A stretch of DNA of 64,000 bases from Chitinophagaceae bacterium (GCA_017307755.1 JAFKGQ010000009.1:451025-515024); one strand, 5' to 3'. Positions 9,704 to 18,551 are shown, numbered from the stretch's first letter. Program-made: numbers and translations. Notes: generated by a model not told the origin, from the sequence alone.

Positions 9704-10267
9704 ATGAATCTCTCTCCCAACGAAATCGTGAGAACCGACGAGGAACTGATCGATCTGCTGAAGACGGATGAACAGATTGCAGTAAAGGGCATATACGAGA
9801 AATACTGGAGATCCCTTTTAAAATTTGCTTTTAGCTTTACCCGGGATGAGACGGATGCCAAGGATATTGTACAGGAAGTATTTGTAAGGCTGGTGGTAAA
9901 AGAACAATTGAAGGGGGTACAGACTAACTTACGTGCATATCTATACGCTGCTGTAAAATATGATTGCATTCGATATCTGCGTACCAGGTTCTCTTCGGTG
10001 GAACTCGACGAGCATTACGAGCAATTTCTTGCCGCCACATCCAAGGATCAAACTGCGCACTCTTTATTGTTCAAGGAATTGGAATATCATTATGAAAAAG
10101 AGCTTGCGTATCTGCCGCCCCGGCTGAAGCAGGTGTTTGAGCTGAGCCGGAAGCAGGGGCTCAATTCGACGGAGATCTCCATGTATCTGGGGGTGTCCAA
10201 TCAGACGGTGAGGAACCAGATCTCCCAGGTCATCCGGATCCTGAGACAGAAGCTGCGGTATGAGTAG
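9704..10267 (+). CDS. ECF-type RNA polymerase sigma-70 factor (orphan)
   Basis: This 187-residue protein carries sigma region 2 at about residues 22-90 (FAFSFTRDETDAKDIVQEVF is the diagnostic stretch) and sigma region 4 at about 125-182, ending in a helix-turn-helix (TEISMYLGVSNQTVRNQISQ). ECF sigma factors direct RNA polymerase to regulons for envelope functions. In Bacteroidota they are usually followed by a FecR anti-sigma gene, but none lies here: the next gene is convergent. Its 3' end overlaps the GNAT gene on the other strand by 38 bp. Its target could be the preceding lipoprotein operon, but that is only inference from position. Confidence 0.9.
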   Translation: MNLSPNEIVRTDEELIDLLKTDEQIAVKGIYEKYWRSLLKFAFSFTRDETDAKDIVQEVFVRLVVKEQLKGVQTNLRAYLYAAVKYDCIRYLRTRFSSVELDEHYEQFLAATSKDQTAHSLLFKELEYHYEKELAYLPPRLKQVFELSRKQGLNSTEISMYLGVSNQTVRNQISQVIRILRQKLRYE

Positions 10268-10730
10268 GGATGGGTTTACGCATATTTATCTGATGGCTGC
10301 TAAATCCTGCCTGCTCGTAGGCCCGGATAGCGCTTTTATTGTCATAGTAGACTTCCAATGTCATCTCCGTTATATTTCTTTCCAGCGCCCAGGCTTCCAA
10401 TGCTGCAATGATCATCCGGTTGACACCCTTCCCGCGATGGGCCGGCTCGGTATACATGAAGCCGAGGTAGGCGTGTTGAGTATGGGTCAGATAATGCCGG
10501 CCTGTCTGTTCGATCCGCGCATAGCCGCATCCGATGAGCACTCTATCCAGTTCTGCTACGACCAGCTGAATATGATCTGCCGTGATCATTACGGGAATAT
10601 TATAGTATTGGACATGTCCCGCGCGTATGGTGGGGTCAAACGGTCTTTCGGCTGTAATCAATCCCTGTTCGAAATGCAGCAATACCGGAACATCTTCTAA
10701 AGTTGCTGATCTTATAATGATTTCTTCCAT
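10230..10730 (-). CDS. GNAT family N-acetyltransferase
   Basis: The 166-residue product has the GNAT fold signatures. These are a beta-strand leading into the acetyl-CoA pyrophosphate-binding motif (FMYTEPAHRGKGVNRMII, near residues 92-109) and the late motif EVYYDNKSAIRAYEQAGF, where the Tyr is the usual general acid. The acceptor substrate cannot be told. The start lies 9 bp after the stop of the TetR gene on the same strand, so the two are probably co-transcribed. The C-terminal tail, rich in Thr, Ser and Ala, is encoded across the 38-bp overlap with the sigma factor gene, which may explain its low-complexity look. Confidence 0.9.
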   Translation of the reverse strand: MEEIIIRSATLEDVPVLLHFEQGLITAERPFDPTIRAGHVQYYNIPVMITADHIQLVVAELDRVLIGCGYARIEQTGRHYLTHTQHAYLGFMYTEPAHRGKGVNRMIIAALEAWALERNITEMTLEVYYDNKSAIRAYEQAGFSSHQINMRKPIPTHTAASVSGSG

Positions 10731-10739
10731 CGGATTAAT

Positions 10740-11324
10740 TTAAGACTTAGAAAGATAAGGAAAGAACATTGATTCCATTTGTTTTGTAAATGCTATTGCA
10801 GCCTCTTTATCTCTTAGACGATCGGTAAGTTCATTATTAGACAGCCAAAAATCGCTCACAATAAAAATTTGTCTTACCAGTGCGGTCCATACGGCCTCCG
10901 GGATATCTTTCCTAAATATTCCATTTCGGATCAATATGCGGAATATGGCTTTAAACTCTTTCTCCCGTCGTTGCATTAAGCTTCTATAATGCTCCTGGAT
11001 AGTTGGAATGCGGATGCCAATAGCAACAAAGTGTAAAAAGATGAAACGGTATTTGTATAGCGTTTGAAACGATTGATAATAGAAAGAATGTAATGAATCA
11101 AGACTGATCTCTGTGGCTTGCCCCAGTCTGGATACCAATTGATCAAATTCTGTGGCGAGTTGATCCCATAAGGTGATAATAATGTCATCTGTATGTTTAA
11201 AATGATAATGAAGATTACCGGCACTGATGCCCATGCCTGCGGCAATATGCCTGGTGGTGGCGTCTATGCCTTTTTCGTTGTACAATTTAAGGGCTGATTC
11301 CAGAATACGAGTCTTTGTATCCAT
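10740..11324 (-). CDS. TetR family transcriptional regulator
   Basis: The 194-residue protein begins with a TetR DNA-binding domain: helix 1 at residues 2-17 (TKTRILESALKLYNEKG) and the helix-turn-helix at about 22-44 (TTRHIAAGMGISAGNLHYHF). The C-terminal ligand or dimer domain is helical and has no recognisable specificity. TetR proteins normally repress adjacent genes until they bind a small molecule. Here the divergent gene is a small membrane protein, and two matching palindromic sites lie in the 69-bp gap, so autoregulation and control of the divergent pair are likely. A -7-like TAATTTTG on the minus strand (11332-11339) is only 7 bases from the ATG, which hints at a leaderless transcript. 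Confidence 0.92.
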   Translation of the reverse strand: MDTKTRILESALKLYNEKGIDATTRHIAAGMGISAGNLHYHFKHTDDIIITLWDQLATEFDQLVSRLGQATEISLDSLHSFYYQSFQTLYKYRFIFLHFVAIGIRIPTIQEHYRSLMQRREKEFKAIFRILIRNGIFRKDIPEAVWTALVRQIFIVSDFWLSNNELTDRLRDKEAAIAFTKQMESMFFPYLSKS

Positions 11325-11333
11325 AGCAGGTCA

Positions 11334-11386
11334 AAATTAGAACTTTTGCTCTAATTTAAATAAAATTAGTACATTTGTTCTAAATT
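11334..11386. promoter_or_regulatory. Two tandem TetR-type operator-like palindromes
   Basis: Two 24-bp sites share the same 8-8-8 architecture. The first (11334-11357) is AAATTAGA, 8 bp, TCTAATTT, with perfect inverted arms. The second (11363-11386) is AAATTAGT, 8 bp, TCTAAATT, with one change in each arm. Their centres are 29 bp apart. They flank and overlap the promoter elements of the divergent membrane protein gene, so binding by the neighbouring TetR protein should block transcription. The palindromes are visible in the sequence; the identity of the binding protein is inferred from adjacency. Confidence 0.65.
11346..11377 (+). promoter_or_regulatory. Bacteroidota-type promoter for the small membrane gene pair
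   Basis: A TTG at 11346-11348 is followed after 21 bp by TACATTTG at 11370-11377, which matches the Bacteroidota consensus (TTG, 19-21 bp, TAnnTTTG). Transcription would start near 11383, about 10 nt before the ATG at 11394. Both elements lie inside the operator-like palindromes. Confidence 0.6.
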
Positions 11387-11393
11387 ATAGGAT

Positions 11394-11582
11394 ATGGAAA
11401 TCGAATCCACCAAAGGGGAAAAGCTATCCTTACTTAGAAGATTGAGAAATTCTGTTTTTCCCATAAAAGAAATAGACCACCCAATCGTCAGACTGGGTAA
11501 AAATGTAGGTTTTGTAGCCTTTATCATTTTAATTGTATGCGTATCCTTTGGTATTATGATAGGTATCTCGCTGGCGCTTTAG
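11394..11582 (+). CDS. Small single-span membrane protein
   Basis: This 62-residue protein has a basic, soluble N-terminal half and one hydrophobic segment at about residues 39-60 (GFVAFIILIVCVSFGIMIG). No family with known function is recognised. It lies directly downstream of the predicted promoter and is divergent from the TetR gene, so it is probably the regulated target. The next gene starts about 5 bp after its stop, or overlaps it if a more upstream start is used, which points to a two-gene membrane module. Function is unknown. Confidence 0.65.
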   Translation: MEIESTKGEKLSLLRRLRNSVFPIKEIDHPIVRLGKNVGFVAFIILIVCVSFGIMIGISLAL

Positions 11583-11587
11583 GGGCT

Positions 11588-11941
11588 GTGTTTGACCGGC
11601 TCTTTACGATTTACTGTGGGTGCTGGCTGATGATACATACAGGCAGATGGTCACACAGGCCCGTCCCATTTTTGAATAACTGGCTTACTGACTTTGTTTT
11701 TGTACCTGTGATTGCGCACGTCGCGCTCGTACTTACCCGGCAATACATTGTACGTAATGCTACATACCGTTATCCCCTAAGCTATTTATTATTCGCGGCC
11801 TTATATGTTTCGTTTATATATGAATGGGTTTTTCCGTATTACCACTTTCATACTGTAGGGGACCCCTTTGATGTAATAGCCTATTTTTCAGGAAGTATAT
11901 TTTATTTTTTTGTACATCAAAGATCACGGATTCTCCGGTAG
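11588..11941 (+). CDS. Small integral membrane protein
   Basis: The open frame runs from 11537, but the first part would overlap the preceding gene by 46 bp, so I prefer the GTG at 11588 (118 codons including the stop). An ATG at 11629 is a shorter alternative. The product has about four hydrophobic segments with charged turns. The pattern (a short loop with NNWLTDFVFVPV, later YEWVFPYYHF and DPFDVIAYFSGSIFYF) resembles small Bacteroidota membrane proteins sometimes labelled as magnesium citrate secondary transporters. That label is not well founded. It overlaps the 3' end of the GH92 gene on the opposite strand by 18 bp. Confidence 0.6.
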   Translation: MFDRLFTIYCGCWLMIHTGRWSHRPVPFLNNWLTDFVFVPVIAHVALVLTRQYIVRNATYRYPLSYLLFAALYVSFIYEWVFPYYHFHTVGDPFDVIAYFSGSIFYFFVHQRSRILR

Positions 11942-14900
11942 ATGCGACATCAACCGGTGGATATCGGCCGGCTGCAAAGCCTTACCGAAGATCATCACAT
12001 CATCGATATATCCCTTGAAAATCCTCGTCGGATCCCCATCATTCCGCCCGATGCTCCAGGGGTGATTCGAATAATCCGTCAACCCCGTCTCCCCATTAGG
12101 GTCACGCGGCTCCATCCGTTTGACTGCCGACAGATGCCCGTCGATATATAACTCTTCGATATCGCCGCGTGTCACACCGGCAATATGATGCCAGTGCCGG
12201 TTCCAGTTTGCCGGGACCGGCGCAAAGGCTTCGTGCCCTTCCCAGCCGGCCGAGTAAAAATTCACGATCGTATTGCTTGCCTTTAATTGCAGCGTATGCC
12301 AGTCGCCCCTGCAAAGAATATCCGAAAAATTCTCTTCCTCCATCGGATAGACCCAGGCCATCATCGTCATTCCCTCATTCTGAACCAACGTGTCCAGCGA
12401 CGGTCCCGGCTTTAGTTCAATATAGCAGCCATGTGGCGCATCCAACTGTACTGCCTTTCCAAACAGACCATTCACCCATCGTGGCGTTCCGTGTATAAGC
12501 CCGTCATTGCCTTTTCCCGACTGGTCGCTCGCGTGATGTTCAAAATCAAGCACCACTAATGCACAGAGTTTTCTCAACATCGCAGTATCAAAAGGAGGCA
12601 ACGGTCGATCATCAATCAGCCGAACCGTGACCGACGGCAATTCATTCACGCCAATAGTCGACAGCGGCTGCAAAGCCCGCCCCGCTACTATAAACACGGC
12701 CTTCTTTTCCTGCCCCGACGGAACAAACACCGTCCGGCTATCTATCGTTAGACCATCCACAATCAGCCTTACCTGCGCAGACCCGCCGCGGCTCCCCCGA
12801 TTACGGACCATTACACTTACCGGCATACTATCCTGAGGCCGCACGATATGCGGCAATGGAATTGACAGATCGGAGTACGAAAAGACCGGCGCTTTTGGGG
12901 CTATGGTAAACGTAAGCGGAAAGCCTGACCGACCCAGCGTAATTCGGTGCGCCCCGGCCTGATAAAGAGTAACTGGAATAGACACCCGCTGAGTCCGACC
13001 CGCCTCGATAAGCACCGAACGGCTGCCGTATAGCCGACCATCTATAAAAATATCCAGTCGAACGCTGCCCGCCGCAGAGCCGTCATTGCTCATCAGACAA
13101 GACCATTCGACCGAATCACCTGCCGACGCATTCGTCGCGGATAGCGATGGCCTTCCGGTGGTCTTCGACAATCCCGCAAGTCTAAACTCCGGCCCTCCCA
13201 TCGTCAGCGATGGCGGTGCATCTTTATCGGCGATACCCCAATGTTTATTCGGCTTTACTCCCATTTCCAATGTCAGCGTTCCCCCGGCGAGAATGTCTTT
13301 ATGCGTAATCCAGGGCCGCCCATAAGCCCGCCCATTCAGCCTCGCCGCACGTATATACCGGCGCTTCGCCGAGCTCCCCGGTGCACGTATTGTAAATTTT
13401 TTTCCATTCGGCAAATGCAGAATGCAAGTCTCAAAAACCGGGCTGCCAAGTTCATACAATGGCTCCCCCGGTGTAACGGGATAAAATCCCATCGCGCTAA
13501 ATATATACCAGCTCGACAAAGCGCCGAGATCATCATTCCCCGGAAGCCCGCCGGGCACGGCGGCATAGGAGTTTTCAGTAATCATTCTCGCATATTCCTG
13601 TGTCTTCCACGGCCTCCCCACAAAATCGAAAAGATAGGCATAATGCGATGGCGGTTCATTGTCATGAACATAATGCCCCTTGTCAAAGCATTCCTCCAAC
13701 TTTCCGGAAAAGCGTTCAGGTCCTCCCATCAGATTCACCAAACCCCGTACATCATGCGGAACATACCAGCTATAAGTCCACGCTGTTCCCTCGCAATAGC
13801 CTCCATCAGTAAAATCACCGTTTCCCTTCACCGCCTGCATAAACCCTGTCCCGGGGTCATAAAGACGCTGGTATGAAAAAGCCCTCTGAAATAATGTATC
13901 GACATCACCATCCGCTTCTGCAACAGCTTTTAGAAATTTAGCCCCAGCCCAACAGTTATAAGCAAATTCCAGCGTCTGGGAAACACTATTCACCTGTTCG
14001 GCAGGTACATAACCCAACTGGTGGAAAAGCCCCATATCCCGCCGTGCATACGGCGCTGTCATCAGACTCTTCCGGATCGCCATGGCAGCCTTGTCGACAC
14101 TGAAATTTCGTACACCTTTCATATAGGCATCGAGAATCAGCTCCACATTGTGATTCCCCAGCATGTTGCCTGTCGGCAGCCACCCTGTCTGATCATAAGC
14201 CGAAAGCGTCGAAGCGATCACTTCCCCCTCCGCATCCGGGTTCAGCAAAACATTTAGCGGATGCTCGCTGCGATACGTATCCCAGGGATAGGTCGGGGTA
14301 TAGCGGCGTGGTGACACACCCGCATCGGATACGATCGACGGCATAAAACAACTATGATAAAACGCCGTGTAAAAGATCTTCCGATGTGTCGCATCGCCAC
14401 CCTGTATCTCGATATGCGACAAGACGGTATTCCAATTATCCCGGCCCTCCCGGCTGTATCGCTTGAAATCCCCATCCGGCATTTCCGTCGCCAGATTATT
14501 CGTCGCGGCAGCCACAGACCTGGTAGAAAACCCCGTTCTTATATCAACAGCATCCCCAGAGCCGGTGCGATAGTCCAGCCGGACGCCGCCACCATCGATC
14601 AAAACAGCATGAAAAGCCTTACCGGATAACAGAAAAAAATAGCTGCCATTACAATACCCCGTCAGAGAAGTATCGGATAGAACCGTCACCCGACTAACAT
14701 CACTCAACAGTATATGTGCATCATCGGAGCGAGGGAATGTCATTCGTGCAAATCCCGCATGAATAGTGGCCGCAAAAGCGGCATGGATCCCGTAATCAGA
14801 GAGATCAACCTCATATCGCCAGGGATGACTCTCCTCCCGGCTATGAGAAAAAGCAGAAGGCGAAGCCCCCGATCCCACATAAGGAATAACCAGGAAGCGT

Positions 14901-15172
14901 CCGTTAGAACTCCACCCGCTGCCATGATCCAGATAACTGAACCCGCGTATATGCGTGTCAGTATAATGGTAACCGTCAGGTGTTATCTGCACCATCCCAT
15001 GCGGCGCCAGCACACCGGGAAAACAAGCCCCATTCGACTCCCAGACCGTCGGCCGCACCGATTTGGCCGTGCCGATCAACGGATCGACTTCATCCGCCGG
15101 CCCGCACCGGCCGGTAAATCCCCGCAGCAATAAAATCATTAAAGTCAGCAGACGGCAGGTGGAATACTTCAT
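11924..15172 (-). CDS. GH92 family alpha-mannosidase with CARDB-like and LamG-like C-terminal modules
   Basis: I start this protein at the ATG at 15172 because a secretion leader follows; the longer frame from 15271 adds 33 residues with no sensible signal. The 1082-residue product has a GH92 catalytic region at about 25-670. It shows EGTAWTYSW near Glu461 (candidate general acid) and the family signature GNDDLGALSSWY at 545-556. GH92 enzymes are calcium-dependent exo-alpha-mannosidases. After it come two CARDB-like Ig segments (about 700-790 and 800-890) and a LamG-like jelly-roll (about 930-1075), probably for carbohydrate binding. It is transcribed away from SusC across a gap with palindromic operators. 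Confidence 0.9.
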   Translation of the reverse strand: MKYSTCRLLTLMILLLRGFTGRCGPADEVDPLIGTAKSVRPTVWESNGACFPGVLAPHGMVQITPDGYHYTDTHIRGFSYLDHGSGWSSNGRFLVIPYVGSGASPSAFSHSREESHPWRYEVDLSDYGIHAAFAATIHAGFARMTFPRSDDAHILLSDVSRVTVLSDTSLTGYCNGSYFFLLSGKAFHAVLIDGGGVRLDYRTGSGDAVDIRTGFSTRSVAAATNNLATEMPDGDFKRYSREGRDNWNTVLSHIEIQGGDATHRKIFYTAFYHSCFMPSIVSDAGVSPRRYTPTYPWDTYRSEHPLNVLLNPDAEGEVIASTLSAYDQTGWLPTGNMLGNHNVELILDAYMKGVRNFSVDKAAMAIRKSLMTAPYARRDMGLFHQLGYVPAEQVNSVSQTLEFAYNCWAGAKFLKAVAEADGDVDTLFQRAFSYQRLYDPGTGFMQAVKGNGDFTDGGYCEGTAWTYSWYVPHDVRGLVNLMGGPERFSGKLEECFDKGHYVHDNEPPSHYAYLFDFVGRPWKTQEYARMITENSYAAVPGGLPGNDDLGALSSWYIFSAMGFYPVTPGEPLYELGSPVFETCILHLPNGKKFTIRAPGSSAKRRYIRAARLNGRAYGRPWITHKDILAGGTLTLEMGVKPNKHWGIADKDAPPSLTMGGPEFRLAGLSKTTGRPSLSATNASAGDSVEWSCLMSNDGSAAGSVRLDIFIDGRLYGSRSVLIEAGRTQRVSIPVTLYQAGAHRITLGRSGFPLTFTIAPKAPVFSYSDLSIPLPHIVRPQDSMPVSVMVRNRGSRGGSAQVRLIVDGLTIDSRTVFVPSGQEKKAVFIVAGRALQPLSTIGVNELPSVTVRLIDDRPLPPFDTAMLRKLCALVVLDFEHHASDQSGKGNDGLIHGTPRWVNGLFGKAVQLDAPHGCYIELKPGPSLDTLVQNEGMTMMAWVYPMEEENFSDILCRGDWHTLQLKASNTIVNFYSAGWEGHEAFAPVPANWNRHWHHIAGVTRGDIEELYIDGHLSAVKRMEPRDPNGETGLTDYSNHPWSIGRNDGDPTRIFKGYIDDVMIFGKALQPADIHRLMSHLPENP

Positions 15173-15256
15173 ACGGCTGTTTGTCGCCGCCAAGGTAAGG
15201 ATTAATCCATTCCACGGCAGCGTAGCTGCAGCGAACCGCCGGCTGAAGCATAAAAT

Positions 15257-15313
15257 TGCAAACGCTTGCACAAAAAAACGCGGTCCAAAAATCCAAATTC
15301 AGTCAAACGTTTG
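15257..15313. promoter_or_regulatory. LacI-type operator-like palindromes between GH92 and SusC
   Basis: Two CG-centred palindromes lie in the 299-bp divergent gap. TGCAAACGCTTGCA (15257-15270) is an imperfect palindrome with perfect TGCAA/TTGCA arms, and CAAACGTTTG (15304-15313) is perfect. Their centres are 45 bp apart. LacI/PurR-type regulators recognise such CG-centred sites, and a LacI gene lies in the same locus at 30885-31907. The rest of the gap shows only a weak -7-like TAATTTTA at 15428-15435 for SusC. The assignment to that LacI protein is inference. Confidence 0.5.
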
Positions 15314-15471
15314 CGTAAAACTATGTCAAATTATAAAAGATTGTCCTTTAGTTGTTTAAACATTGAAAATGGCAATCATTCCGTCATGAAAACATTAAGT
15401 TAACAAACCGGACCCTGGGAGAAGCTATAATTTTAAGCCTCCAAAAATGCTTGCTTATGGTCAATATTGAT

Positions 15472-18400
15472 ATGAAGGCGAAAGCCCTGCTTAGCTTCTT
15501 CTTTTTATTTCTTCTCCACCAAAGTTTCGCGCAGGTAAAGACCATTACAGGAAAGGTCATCGATGAAAAAGGCAACCCGGTCGCCGGCGCTTCTGTGATT
15601 GTCAAAGGCTCCACCTCCAACGGAACCTCCACCGATGCCACCGGACATTTCTCACTTCAAGTCCCTGCCGGAGCAAAACAACTCCAGATCTCGAGTGTCG
15701 GCTTTGCAGCCCTGACCTTCCCGATAGGCAATGGGAAAGACCTGTCGATCAGCCTGACGGCGGAAGGTGCGGCTCTCAATGATGTGGTAGTGGTTGGCTA
15801 CGGAACCGCGCGCAGGAAAGATGTGACAGGTTCGATCTCCAGTATCTCGGCCAAGGATTTCAACCAGGGCAATATCACCACACCGATGGATCAGGTGCAG
15901 GGCAAAGTGCCGGGCCTTGTCGTAACCACGCCTGACGGCGACCCCAACAGCAACCCTCTCATCCGTCTGAGAGGCCAGACCTCCCTGCTGGGCACGCAAA
16001 CGCCCCTCCTTGTTGTAGATGGCGTCATCCTTGACAACTATGAGCTGCTGAGTTCCATTCCTCCGGCGGATATCGTCACTTTCGACTTCCTGAAAGACGC
16101 TTCTGCCGCCGCCATCTATGGGTCCCGCGGCGCCAACGGCGTTGTCCTGATCACTACCAGACAGGGACGCAGCGGCAATTTCCAGATCGACTATAACGGG
16201 TCGGTATCCACCTCCAAAGACGCTAAATACTACGATATCTTCCGTGATGCGCCCAGCTTTCTCAAAGCGGCCGCCACCATCCCCGGCACCGATACCGCCG
16301 GACTCAACCAGGGTGGTAACACGGACTGGCAAAAAGCCATCACCCAGACCGGCTACAGCCAGACGCATAACCTTGGTATTTCGGGAGGCAGCAATAATTT
16401 TACCTATCGCGGGTCGCTTTATTACCAGAATACGCAAGGCATTGTCATCAATACCGGCAGACAGCAACTGGGACTAAGACTTACTGCGAATCAGAAAGCA
16501 TTCAACGGTAAGCTCGATATCCAGTATAATATCGTCAATACCGAAACCCAGCATCAGCATATCAATGCCAATATCTTCTACTGGGCCTATAACATTCCGC
16601 CGACCGTCCCGCTGTACAGCCACGGCGACACGTTGACGCCGCTGAACAATTACAATTATCTCAATCCCGTCTGGCTGCAAAAGAATGAATTGTGGAAATC
16701 CACCGATAATCTGAAACAAAATTCGGCCACCGCAAATTACGAGATCATCAAAGGCCTCAAAGCCGGCGTCACAGCGGCCATGAGCAGATTGAACAGCCAG
16801 TACGATTATTACCAGCCGGTGATACCCGGCCTGGGCGGGCTCAACCAGGCTGTCAAGTATAGCTCGAATTTCAACTCCAATCGGGGAGACTTGCACCTGA
16901 ATTATCTGGGCAGCTTTGGTAAACACAATATCTCAGCCACCGGCGTATACGAATACAATTATTACGAGGACGATTATTATTCCGCATCGGGCGAAGGATT
17001 CCAGGTCGACGTGTTACAAAATAATTCGCTGGGGGCAGGCAACAGCGCCCTGAATATCATCCAGTCCTATAAGGAAGAATACAAACTGATCTCTTTTCTC
17101 GCCAGGGCGGCCTACAATTATGATAACCGTTATTACCTGACGGCCAGTCTCCGCCGCGACGGATCTTCCAAATTCGGCTCGGATCACGCCTGGGGTCAAT
17201 TCCCTTCCTTCTCCGCAGCATGGCGTATCAGCCAGGAGCAATGGGCGAAAGATATCTCCTGGATCGATGAACTGAAACTCCAGGTCGGCTATGGGATCAC
17301 CGGTAACTCGGATCCCATCGGCGCCTATAATACCCAAACCTTGCTGACAAATTCAAATCCCAACGGTTACAGCAATGTCTATAACCCTGTCACGGGCCAG
17401 TATCCCGCAGGCGTATTCCCTTATCAGAACCCCAACAAGGACCTTCGCTGGGAAGAAAAGATCGGCCGCAATATCGGTGTCGAATTCAGCTTTCTCAAAA
17501 GCCGGGTAACGGGTACGCTCTCTTATTTTAACGACAAAACCAAAAACCTGCTCTACACCTACAACGTACAGCCCATTCCACCCATCGTCTATGGAAGTAT
17601 CCTCGCGAATGTGGGGGATATGACCAATAAAGGCGCAGAGCTCGGTCTGAATGTCGCGATCATCAGGGACAAGGATATCGAATGGAACTTTGGCGGACAG
17701 ATCAGCATTGTTCGTACAAAGGTCACCAGTCTCCACGGTTCGATCCAGGGCATCCCGGTGGCCACCGATCATATCCAGCTCACGGCTGCCGGCGGTCAGG
17801 GCCTCAGCTTCAACCCGCTGACTTTCCTCCAGGTAGGCTATTATCCCGGTGTATTCTATCTGCCGCATTTTGTAGGCATCGATCAGAACGGCAATCAGCT
17901 TCTGGATTCGGCAGGGGTCGCCAAAGTAGGTATCGGCGGCAACCCGACTTACTACTATACGGATCCTTCCCCCAAATTTACTTATGGTTTCAATACCTCT
18001 GTGAGATATCAGAATTTCTCGTTCAGTATCGCCTTCACCGGCAACTACGGACAAAAAGTGTATGACAATGCCCGTCTGAATATGGCGAATTATGGCCGCT
18101 TCCCCGGCCTCAACAGTCTGAAAGAGCTCTTTACCAATGGACTCAAGGATGCCCCCACGACCAGCGATTACTGGCTAGAAAAAGCTTCCTATCTCCGCTG
18201 TCAGAACGCGACCATCAGCTATACATTCCCGAAACTGACGGATGTGATCTCCGGATTCCGTATATATGTGACAGGCAGCAATCTCTTTGTCATCACGCCC
18301 TACAAAGGACTTGATCCAGAGATCTCGCCCTATGGCGCTAGTGTTGGAGGCTATGCCACGGCCAACGGCAGCAAGGCCAATGTCGCCCGGCTGGCTACCA

Positions 18401-18534
18401 ATCTGAGCAGCAATTATGGCGGTCTTGGCGGCGCCGGTTCCGGCCAGGGCTATCTGGATAATAACTATGCCGGGAATGGTTTTTATCCCCGCGCACGCAC
18501 CTTCACAGTTGGCGTATCCATCACCGTTAAATAA
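15472..18534 (+). CDS. SusC/RagA-type TonB-linked outer-membrane protein
   Basis: I start at the ATG at 15472, which gives a clean signal peptide ending near SFAQ; the frame is open from 15451. The 1020-residue protein has a carboxypeptidase-regulatory-like domain at about 22-95, the SusC hallmark VVVVGYGTARRKDVTGS near residue 108, a plug domain (about 115-225, with DASAAAIYGSRGANGVVLITT) and a large outer-membrane barrel. It imports oligosaccharides or similar ligands with SusD, powered by TonB. It lacks an STN domain, so unlike the SusC at 42969 it is not expected to signal through FecR. SusD follows after 17 bp. Confidence 0.95.
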   Translation: MKAKALLSFFFLFLLHQSFAQVKTITGKVIDEKGNPVAGASVIVKGSTSNGTSTDATGHFSLQVPAGAKQLQISSVGFAALTFPIGNGKDLSISLTAEGAALNDVVVVGYGTARRKDVTGSISSISAKDFNQGNITTPMDQVQGKVPGLVVTTPDGDPNSNPLIRLRGQTSLLGTQTPLLVVDGVILDNYELLSSIPPADIVTFDFLKDASAAAIYGSRGANGVVLITTRQGRSGNFQIDYNGSVSTSKDAKYYDIFRDAPSFLKAAATIPGTDTAGLNQGGNTDWQKAITQTGYSQTHNLGISGGSNNFTYRGSLYYQNTQGIVINTGRQQLGLRLTANQKAFNGKLDIQYNIVNTETQHQHINANIFYWAYNIPPTVPLYSHGDTLTPLNNYNYLNPVWLQKNELWKSTDNLKQNSATANYEIIKGLKAGVTAAMSRLNSQYDYYQPVIPGLGGLNQAVKYSSNFNSNRGDLHLNYLGSFGKHNISATGVYEYNYYEDDYYSASGEGFQVDVLQNNSLGAGNSALNIIQSYKEEYKLISFLARAAYNYDNRYYLTASLRRDGSSKFGSDHAWGQFPSFSAAWRISQEQWAKDISWIDELKLQVGYGITGNSDPIGAYNTQTLLTNSNPNGYSNVYNPVTGQYPAGVFPYQNPNKDLRWEEKIGRNIGVEFSFLKSRVTGTLSYFNDKTKNLLYTYNVQPIPPIVYGSILANVGDMTNKGAELGLNVAIIRDKDIEWNFGGQISIVRTKVTSLHGSIQGIPVATDHIQLTAAGGQGLSFNPLTFLQVGYYPGVFYLPHFVGIDQNGNQLLDSAGVAKVGIGGNPTYYYTDPSPKFTYGFNTSVRYQNFSFSIAFTGNYGQKVYDNARLNMANYGRFPGLNSLKELFTNGLKDAPTTSDYWLEKASYLRCQNATISYTFPKLTDVISGFRIYVTGSNLFVITPYKGLDPEISPYGASVGGYATANGSKANVARLATNLSSNYGGLGGAGSGQGYLDNNYAGNGFYPRARTFTVGVSITVK

Positions 18535-18551
18535 GATCAGGCAATCAAAAA

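Noticed and set aside
9574..9771. A 65-codon frame ahead of the ECF sigma gene
   Set aside because: Overlaps the start of the sigma gene in another frame and has no family signal.
11942..15133. Many plus-strand open frames opposite the GH92 gene
   Set aside because: They are the antisense of a clear GH92 protein; long shadows are expected in GC-rich coding DNA.
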